64,000 nucleotides of DNA, from NCBI RefSeq assembly GCF_030269925.1, contig NC_085127.1:6827501-6891500 (forward strand), read 5' to 3'. The DNA comes from Bombyx mori (Eukaryota > Arthropoda > Insecta > Lepidoptera > Bombycidae). Below the pieces are notes generated by a model that saw nothing but the letters and a program-made list of their open reading frames with translations, did not search any database and had not been told where the DNA came from. How positions within the stretch are numbered: the stretch's first letter is position 1; every line of letters starts with the position of its first letter. A program made the translations under genes and the position numbers. Below are positions 57,142 through 64,000 of this stretch, in pieces.

Positions 57142-57527
57142 CTAGCTGACCCGGCAAACATTGTTTTGCCATATATAAGATTTCTAGGGAATTTCTAGTG
57201 TAGAAAAAAAAACTATTATTGTAAGTGTGTAAGGATGTAGTAAATGAGTCAAAGAGGTATGTAGTGCTGTGAACGATGAGGGAATATATAATAAAAATAA
57301 CAAAACCTCATTCAACCACATAATACCTCATTATAACAAAAAAAAAAGGTCCAAATAAAAAAAAAATTTAGGGGTGGACAACCCTAATCACTTAGGGGTA
57401 TAAAAAATAGATAGTAGCCGATTCTCAGGCTTACTGAATATGCATAAAAAATTTCATGAGAATCGGTCAAGCGGTTTCAGAGGAGTATGGGAACGAACAT
57501 TGTGACACGAGAATTTTATATATTAGA
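57142..57527 (-). mobile_element. Non-autonomous Helitron (386 bp)
   Basis: On the minus strand it starts TCTAATATATAAAATTCTCG after A and ends GCCGGGTCAGCTAG before T. Before the end the hairpin GGCAAAACAATGTTTGCC is found. Confidence 0.85.
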
Positions 57528-57924
57528 TGTAGATTTAAAGTATTATAATCTATAGAGTATAGAGTCTACTTTCTCGGTTAACATTAAAATAGAATCTACA
57601 ATCCTTTGATATCCGATGTTTTGACGTAACTGGATTTGGTAGTGGTAGTTCATTCCCCTTTCGACTTTTAACGGTAATATTACGCCCTGCATGCAAATAG
57701 CCACCAAGTTTACCGGCAACATCACCTGTTTAGCTGAAGTCGTGCGTTCTACATGTTTAGTGACGGCGAATTATTACCATACATTGAAATGAAATGTTTC
57801 GTATATTTGCATATTAAAATTTAAATGTTCAAATGATTAATTCTTATAACAAATATTATATCATAATAGAGTATTGTTTTGTATTTGTATAATGTACTCT
57901 TTGTAATCTTATCGATATACGTCT
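57528..57924. other. No gene recognised
   Basis: AT-rich DNA. Confidence 0.35.
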
Positions 57925-58195
57925 TTTTCCTACCTATGCTGATAGCCTTGAGAGGCTATATCAGGTTCGTCCTAAAGTGTAGGTGAGCTCACAGGGCTCA
58001 AACCGAAGTGGTGCTAACACTGGCCCTAGCAAGAACAGTGCTTCGCAGAATCTACCAACGGATCGGAAACGCGACCCACTGAGAAGATCCGGCCAGAAAC
58101 TCAGTGGGCTGTGTCTGTGGGTTAATTCGCTCGTCGAGCCCTTCGTCGCAAGCCACGGGTTCGACGAGGACGGCGACCGGTGCTTGTGGTTCATA

Positions 58196-59486
58196 GGCGG
58201 CACTGAAAATTTCGGGAATTAACGAAGTGACACAACATTACTATTTAAAAATGTATTTATTGCTTTTCGAAGTATTCTCCGCGAAATTTGACACATTTTT
58301 CCATACGATGGAACCAATCATTGAAGCAACCATTCCATTCGGAAGTTGGAGTCTCCAAGATGGCCGTTTTGTAGGCGTCCACAGCTTCTTCAGGTGATGA
58401 AAATCTCTGTCCACGCAATTTATTCTTTATTTTAGGGAAAGTATAGAAATCATTAGGGCTTAGGTCGGGGCTGTACGGCGGATGGTCTAATAATTCTATG
58501 TTTTCTTGCTCTAAAAACTCTTTTGTTCTGTGCGCGGTGTGAGAACTCGCATTGTCGTGATGGAGGATAATGCGACGGTTGCAGTTCTCTTTACGGAGTT
58601 CAGAAACGACCTGTGGCAAACAATTGCTAGCATACCATTCTGCATTAACCGTTCTTTGTCCCTCAAGAGGAATAGTCGTAACATGGCCGGTTTTGGCGAC
58701 AAACGTGGCCACCATTTTTTTTGCAACACTCCGTGAACAAACAATTTTTGTTGGCTTTAACTCATTTTCGAACACCCAAACTCGTGACTGATTTTTTTGT
58801 TTCGGGCTCGTACGCGTATATCCAGGATTCGTCACCTGATACAATGTTGTATACAGCATTTGAGGATCCTGCGTGGAATCTTTCGAGAGTTCTGACGCAC
58901 CAAGTAACGCGAGCCGCTTTTTGCTCTTCACAGAGCGAATGCCGTATCCATCGGGAAAACAACTTTTTACACCTAGTTGTTCATGCAAGATTATTTGTAT
59001 TTGACTCATGCCAATGTCTAAAGTTGCCTGAATTTCGCGGTATGTCACATGTCGATCTTCCTCAATCAGCTTACACACAGCATCAACGTTTTCTTGGGTG
59101 ACTGCAGTTTTTGGACGACCTTGACGGGGATCATCACTGCGCTTGACACGTCCACGTTGAAACTCAGCAAACCAGCGATAAATTGTGGTTTTGGATGGGG
59201 CTTCATCACCAAATGCAGAAATCATCCGGTCAACACACTGTTATTGTGTTAAACCACTTCGAAAGTCATCATAAATCATCGCTCTTGAATTTTCTCGAGT
59301 CAATTCCATTTTCTCAACGACTAAACAAGTTTGACAAAACTTCGTGACAAGACCGAGAATCTTTTTTTAAATAAATAAATGGTATTCGATTTTTAAAACC
59401 AAGGAGTTTTCAATTAAATAGATTTTAATATGACAGGAACAGTGGAAATATTCCATTCCCGATACTTTTAGTGCAGCCCTCGTACA
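58196..59486 (-). mobile_element. Mariner (DD34D) transposon
   Basis: About 1.29 kb between TA dinucleotides (58194-58195 and 59487-59488). The inner terminal repeats are GGCGGCACTGAAAATTTC at the left and, complemented, GGCTGCACTAAAAGTATC at the right, both followed by GGGAAT. The right end has about 8 extra bases (TGTACGAG) that are missing at the left, so the left tip is eroded. It carries a broken transposase. Confidence 0.9.
58257..59309 (-). pseudogene. Mariner transposase, inactivated
   Basis: Family role: cut-and-paste transposition at TA. The native ATG is at 59309 (MELTRENSRAMIYDD). An in-frame TAA at 59243-59241 breaks it after 22 codons. From 59225 a 322-codon frame follows. It holds the helix-turn-helix part (TTIYRWFAEFQRGR), the HHDN box (Asp at 58556-58554) and the SPND box (Asp at 58451-58449), 34 residues apart, which makes it DD34D. 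The first catalytic Asp (GDESW, 58833-58831) is in another frame: one shift near 58965 and a compensating one near 58795, both at short A/T runs. It is therefore non-functional. Confidence 0.9.
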
Positions 59487-59540
59487 TAAAAGCACCGTTA
59501 ATGGATCAGGAGGATCCGTAATGACGTGTTTTGGGCATCG

Positions 59541-60342
59541 ATATACGTAGTACGTTTTGTTAAAAACGGAAATAATCCAAATGAGTCCTTTATTAAGCGC
59601 GTAATCAGTTAATGACAATCGTATCATCACTAGTTACATGGATAGATTTCGGGTAAACCACTTTGCACTAAGTAAAGACTATGAACTTAACTGCCCCAAG
59701 TACAATAATTAGTTATTAAAATTCTGAATGCGTGAGAATTTCCGACATACATTGTAATCATTTAAATATTATTTTCGATAAAACGAAAGGACCTTTTGCT
59801 TGAGAGAAATCAATTGAGTAGGTCAGGCGACAAGTGAAATTATCCGTTATAACCATGTGTTTATGATATTACTTTGCACATTAAAATTTGAATTATCTTT
59901 CAACTTTTTTTTTTTTTTATATTAAAGTAGGTATGTGTACTTTTTAGAATTTGGCGATTAAATGAGATTTATATATATCTTACCGTACTGATTTATAACC
60001 AATGCAATATAACAATTATAGAATGTGCGACTAAAATGTAATATGTATATAAATATATTATTTTTGATATTTTTTTATTTTAATAGGTCGTAGTTTTTAG
60101 TTTTTCTGTCTCATCTGTTGGTAGGCTGCGTGCTGTGGCATTATTCAAATACTTTTGCTCGCGGGTACATATTTTTTTAAACTGGTGGTAAGAGGTTTGT
60201 ATGTAATTATGTATATTAAGATCGTTTGAGCAGGTTTGATTATGCGTCTATTTCTGCTACGAAGTAGTCTAGCGTTCGTTATAACATTTGAAGGCCAACA
60301 GTTATACAATAGAATTCGGCCTCCACATTGTAATTGTGATGT
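59541..60342. other. No gene recognised
   Basis: AT-rich DNA; nothing supported. Confidence 0.4.
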
Positions 60343-60608
60343 TACTGGTCGTAGGACCTCTTGTTTTACTGGTGGTAGGACCTCTTGTGAGTCCGCATGG
60401 GTAGATATCACCGTCCTGCCTATTTCTGCCGTGAGCAGTAATGCGTTTCGTTTTGAAACGTGGGGCAGACGTTGTAATTAGGTATACTGAGAACTTCTAT
60501 CTCAAAGTGGGTGGCGCACTTACGTTGTAGCTGTCTATGGGCTCCAGTAACCACTTAACACCAGGTGGGCAGTGAGCTAGTCCACCCATCTAAGCAATAA
60601 AAAAAGAC
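60343..60608 (+). mobile_element. Bm1 SINE with duplicated start
   Basis: TACTGGTCGTAGGACCTCTT and TACTGGTGGTAGGACCTCTT follow each other (60343 and 60366), so the first 20 or so bases are doubled. The rest runs to CATCTAAGCAATAAAAAA. Confidence 0.88.
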
Positions 60609-60639
60609 CTACGGCAAACCCTAAATACAAGGCGACATG

Positions 60640-60815
60640 CCTTGAAGCAGTAATGCGTTTCGGTTTGAAAGGTAGGGCAGTCGTTATACTGTAAAAATTG
60701 AGACTTAGAACTCATGCCCCAAACAGAGTGGCGACATTAACGTTGTTGAAGTCTATGGGCCCCTGTAACCACTTAGTGCCTGGCCTTGAGCCAGTAGACC
60801 TATGTAAGCATTAAC
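60640..60815 (+). mobile_element. Diverged Bm1
   Basis: CCTTGAAGCAGTAATGCGTT and GTCTATGGGCCCCTGTAACC keep the Bm1 order; the tail is GTAAGCATTAACAAG. Confidence 0.75.
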
Positions 60816-60863
60816 AAGACGATCAGATTATTCACCCATGTAGGCTATAAAAATATTACGATA

Positions 60864-61098
60864 ACCCGTCGCTTGCGACGAAGGACTCGACGAGTAAATT
60901 AACCCACAGATACAGCCCACTGAGTTTCTCGTCGGATCTTCTCAGTGGGTCGCATTTCCTATCCGGTGGTAGATTCTGCGAAGCACGGCTCTTGCTAGGG
61001 TTTATGTTAGCAACATCGTCAGGTTTGAGCCCCGTGAGCTCATCTACTAGCTCGGCGACGCTGACATGGTCTCTCTAAACCATCAGCTTAGGTTAAAA
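60864..61098 (+). mobile_element. Jockey 3' end
   Basis: It starts CCCGTCGCTTGCGACGAAG and ends AGCTTAGGTTAAAAAAAA. The terminal stem-loop (61060-61087) is of the ATGGT/ACCAT type, as in the 17522 copy. A 5-bp CGATA may be the duplication. Confidence 0.88.
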
Positions 61099-61308
61099 AA
61101 AACCGATATGTCATTGTTACCTCGACTATAATGTACCTTACAATAAAATCTTTCACCTCTTTTCTCGTAACGTAGGTTATTTCACGGCCAACGTGCTGTG
61201 AAAGTTTCAATTTCTCTTAATTTAACTTAGCCTATAAACACGAATATTTCGTAAAATTCTAATATCGAGAGTCATTCGAAGCAACGGGAACAGAGGTTAG
61301 TCGGATTA

Positions 61309-61735
61309 TCTATATATTAATACGTGAAGCAAAAACTTTGTACCCCTTTTTACGAAAATTGCGCGGACGGAGGAGTATGAAATTTTCCACACTTATAGAG
61401 AATATAGAGAAGAAGTGCACAATGCTAATATTTTTTTTAAATAATGCATAAAAGATACATTAAATCAATAAAGAAAACATTACACACACTACGTACCGCA
61501 TGTATTTGACGCACACACGCATGCATACTATTTATTGTCAAACTTTTGTTCTTGACATCTGTGGTCAAATTGAGAATAGATAAAATTTTAATATTGTTTG
61601 TCTTTATTAATATTTTTTATAGTGTAGCCTTGGCGAAATTTGTGATTATAGAAGTATAAAGTACAATCATAATAATGTACAAACTTACAATTCCAATTAA
61701 TTATAGTCGAATTTCGACTACTGCGGGACCTCTAG
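61309..61735 (+). mobile_element. Non-autonomous Helitron (427 bp)
   Basis: It has the same ends and 3' hairpin as the copy at 38525 (TAGTCGAATTTCGACTA, CTAG before T). The two differ by small indels and substitutions. Confidence 0.85.
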
Positions 61736-63081
61736 TGTAAAATAAACAGGTCACTTTTGTCAAATGAAAAAAATTGAAACGCTGAACTATTGATACGAAA
61801 ACATGTATTCATTTGTCTTTGAATAATTTAACTTACACCATAGTTATACATCAAAACAAAAATAAGGAAGACATACCGAGTCACAATACAAACGTCGACT
61901 TTCATTTTGTATTTACATACGTACATTAAATACATAGACATATAAAACTATGAAATGTATGTATTAAAATATATATATATCGTTAAATGCACTTGTTTTA
62001 AATGTTACATGAGTATATCTCGTAGAGAATTGTTATGAGTTGAAATAAAAAAAGGTGCAGTCAATCATGATTGTCTATGGAATATCTTGGAAATTTAAAT
62101 GACATAAATTTCAACTAAACCCTTTTCACATCTTATTTACTAAGATTATAACAATCTTAATTTATTTAGTTCGGTTTGTTGGTAAGAAAATTTCACAGTA
62201 TACTTAGCTCATCAAAATATTCACGTATATTTAGTAAATGCGTTTTTTGATGGGTACAAGTGTAATTTTGTTACCAAATTTAAAAAGGCAAAATTATTTG
62301 AACAGTCTGCGTAAAACTAAGAGATTGTTAACGTAATACTAACGTTCTATACAAATTCGATAAAAGCAAACAAAACAATGAACAAGTAGCGTTCTCTCAA
62401 CCTATTATGGCAAGTTAAATAATAAAACATAAATATAATCGTTTTTAATCTAAAACGTCTGGAATGATCGATCTAAAACTAATATAATATTTACACGATT
62501 TAACAGAAACAATTAGAAATTAGCCACTTATTTGTAATTCGGTTTTTCTTTCTGCTCTAACGACATATTGTTTTTTTTTTTTAATAGAACAGCGAGGAAG
62601 AATTTATTGAGAAAAGCACAGATACATTCATAGAATAGAAACACAACTAAGTTTTTCTTTATATGAGTCGTCTATTATCAAAGGTGGCAATCTGTGCATT
62701 GGGACAAAATATTTTTATTGATATATCAATACAGATTGATTTGAATATAATCGTCTCCTTCAAAGAATACGGTTCAAAACCTTCACTAAATAAAGGTTAA
62801 TAGTTAACCTGTTATTTATCTAAGATTTCGTTCCGAAGAGTTTTGTGACTGCCAATGGAATACAAAGTCAATAATTCGTTTTTCTGATTTACCAATCATT
62901 GTCCAAAAGTCAGATTGCCGGCTTTGATAATAGTCGACTCATATAATTGTAAACAGACAAGAAATAGAAAATGTTGAACGCCACACAAATATCAAACTCA
63001 TTTAAAATGGCATTTCTAAATACTATAAATTTTTATTTACACTTTCTAATTTTTCTTCTATCACTTGACAAAAACGTTTTA
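61736..63081. other. AT-rich; may include 3' UTR of the right-edge gene
   Basis: No coding signal. If the exon at 63888-63998 is real, its 3' UTR would extend leftward into or beyond the minisatellite; several minus-strand AATAAA motifs are possible. Confidence 0.35.
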
Positions 63082-63415
63082 CAATAGTCGGTAATCGGAC
63101 AAAAACGTTATACAATAGTCGGTTTTCGCAAAAACAATCGGACAAAAACGTTATACAATAGTCGGTTTTCGCAAAAACAATCAGCCAAAAACGTTATACA
63201 ATAGTCGGTTTTCGCAAAAACAATCGGACAAAAACGTTATGCAATAGTCGGTTTTCGCAAAAACAATCGGACAAAAACGTTATACAATAGTCGGTTTTCA
63301 CAAAAACGTTATGCAATAGTCGGTTTTCGCAAAAACAATCGGACAAAAACGTTATACAATAGTCGGTTTTCACAAAAACGTTATGCAATAGTCGGTTTTC
63401 GCAAAAACAATCGTA
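63082..63415. repeat. Minisatellite with 43- and 29-bp units
   Basis: Units beginning CAATAGTCGG start at 63082, 63113, 63156, 63199, 63242, 63285, 63314, 63357 and 63386. Spacings are 31, 43, 43, 43, 43, 29, 43, 29 and about 29. The 29-bp form lacks GCAAAAACAATCGG and has TTTTCACAAAAACG instead. The open minus-strand frame here (NRLLHNVFVKTDYC repeats) is a by-product of the repeat. Confidence 0.92.
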
Positions 63416-63887
63416 CTTTATTTTATACATAACTAAATCAAATCGTAAAACTATCAAAAGCGATCAACTATAATATCGCATTTGTACTATACAGGTAAAC
63501 GAACGAAACGGTATATTCAATAAAATTAAAACTTATGTACTTTAACTACAGCATACAACTGTACAGTATTTACTCGAAATATAATTATTTATAAAAAGTA
63601 CATAAGGCAAATTATAGGGCAATTAAAAAACACTAGTACTGGAACATTCGTCTTAAAAGTGTTTTCATAATTCGTATAACAATACCCAACTTATAAATTA
63701 ACGTTATTCTCGATTAAAAAAAATATATTTTACAATGTCATTAAAATTTTTCATAATATCTTGAAGATATACAAATAAAATAAGGAACAAAATTTAAAAC
63801 ATAAACAATAAATCACACGAATCGATTCTCAAATCGATATAATATCGAGTTATCGGTTTTGCTTCACACTTTCTTATTAGTTCGTAC

Positions 63888-63998
63888 TCAATCTTTATCT
63901 CCGACGAATCTGAAGGTATCCGGGGGTGGTTCCTGCATGCAGTAACCGTGGTACGTACGGATGTCTTCTGAAGCGTACGTGATTCCCGGGAGGACTCC
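63888..63998 (-). CDS. Possible last exon of a minus-strand gene
   Basis: The GC content rises sharply here. The frame from 63998 to the TGA at 63890-63888 reads GVLPGITYASEDIRTYHGYC and then MQEPPPDTFRFVGDKD. It prefers C-ending codons for Tyr, Phe, His, Asp and Ile, as expected of coding DNA. The other two frames are also open over this short distance, so the choice rests on codon use. The exon continues beyond the window. I do not recognise the protein. Confidence 0.42.
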   Translation of the reverse strand, partial: GVLPGITYASEDIRTYHGYCMQEPPPDTFRFVGDKD

Positions 63999-64000
63999 GG

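Larger units (their letters stand above)
57925..59540 (-). mobile_element. Jockey 3' end interrupted by a mariner
   Basis: The left part, 57925-58195, carries the 3' UTR and the last codons of ORF2. The right part, 59487-59540 (AAAGCACCGTTAATGGATC...), continues it. Another copy (5391-5420) has the uninterrupted order GTGGTGCCTAAAAGCACC, so the mariner used the TA of CCTAAAA as target. Confidence 0.88.

Noticed and set aside
63082..63415. CRISPR array
   Set aside because: Units are contiguous with no unique spacers and the DNA is from an animal; it is an ordinary minisatellite.
63194..63457. Open minus-strand frame with repeated NRLLHNVFVKTDYC
   Set aside because: It is the translation of the minisatellite; unit lengths of 43 and 29 are not multiples of three, so the frame is accidental.

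Overview
The window is eukaryotic, AT-rich and dominated by transposable elements. It most probably comes from a lepidopteran, and most likely the silkworm (Bombyx mori or a close relative). The main reason is the many copies of a SINE I recognise as Bm1 (the pol III head is tRNA-like, the tail ends in GCAATAAAA). They sit among Jockey-clade LINEs, a DD34D mariner, and short Helitrons with TC...CTAG ends inserted between A and T.

Host genes are scarce. The best one is a minus-strand first coding exon at 37520-38302. It encodes a signal peptide followed by a Thr/Ser/Pro-rich, mucin-like secreted segment and ends at a splice donor. A possible last exon of a second minus-strand gene lies at the right edge (63888-63998). 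Its frame is favoured only by codon use. I found no other convincing exon, so most of the window reads as intron or intergenic DNA.

Layout. 0-7.5 kb: Bm1 copies, a Helitron carrying another repeat, a possible MITE and a 5'-truncated Jockey copy with an open reverse-transcriptase frame (5141-6785). 7.5-17 kb: nested LINE fragments, a tRNA-derived SINE, a fold-back MITE, a perfect 22-bp hairpin and a full-length Bm1 (16259-16716). 17.5-26 kb: a Jockey 3' end with target-site duplication, one MITE, one hairpin and long plain AT-rich DNA. 26-33 kb: a fold-back MITE, two tandem Helitrons and the main element of the window, a full-length Jockey element (27677-32852, minus strand). It has intact gag-like ORF1 and endonuclease/RT ORF2 and sits inside a Bm1 with a perfect 12-bp duplication. 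34-44 kb: the host exon, several nested insertions (LINE in Bm1, Jockey in LINE) and inverted Bm1 copies. 48-50.7 kb: a second, 5'-truncated Jockey copy with target-site duplication and another fold-back MITE. 56-59.6 kb: two adjoining Helitrons, then a mariner with a frameshifted transposase inserted at a TA inside a Jockey 3' end. 60-64 kb: Bm1, Jockey and Helitron copies and a 43/29-bp minisatellite.

The most interesting signal is not a gene. The 3' UTR of the Jockey elements begins, about 12-13 nt after the ORF2 stop, with a sequence that can form an H-type pseudoknot: stem 1 of 9 bp, stem 2 of 7 bp, loops of 7, 2 and 10 nt. Just before the poly(A) lies a bulged stem-loop. Both are kept across copies and both show compensatory base changes between subfamilies. 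Together with an Inr+DPE internal promoter at the 5' end and a UAA-UCA-AUG in-frame junction between ORF1 and ORF2, they outline the RNA signals of this element.
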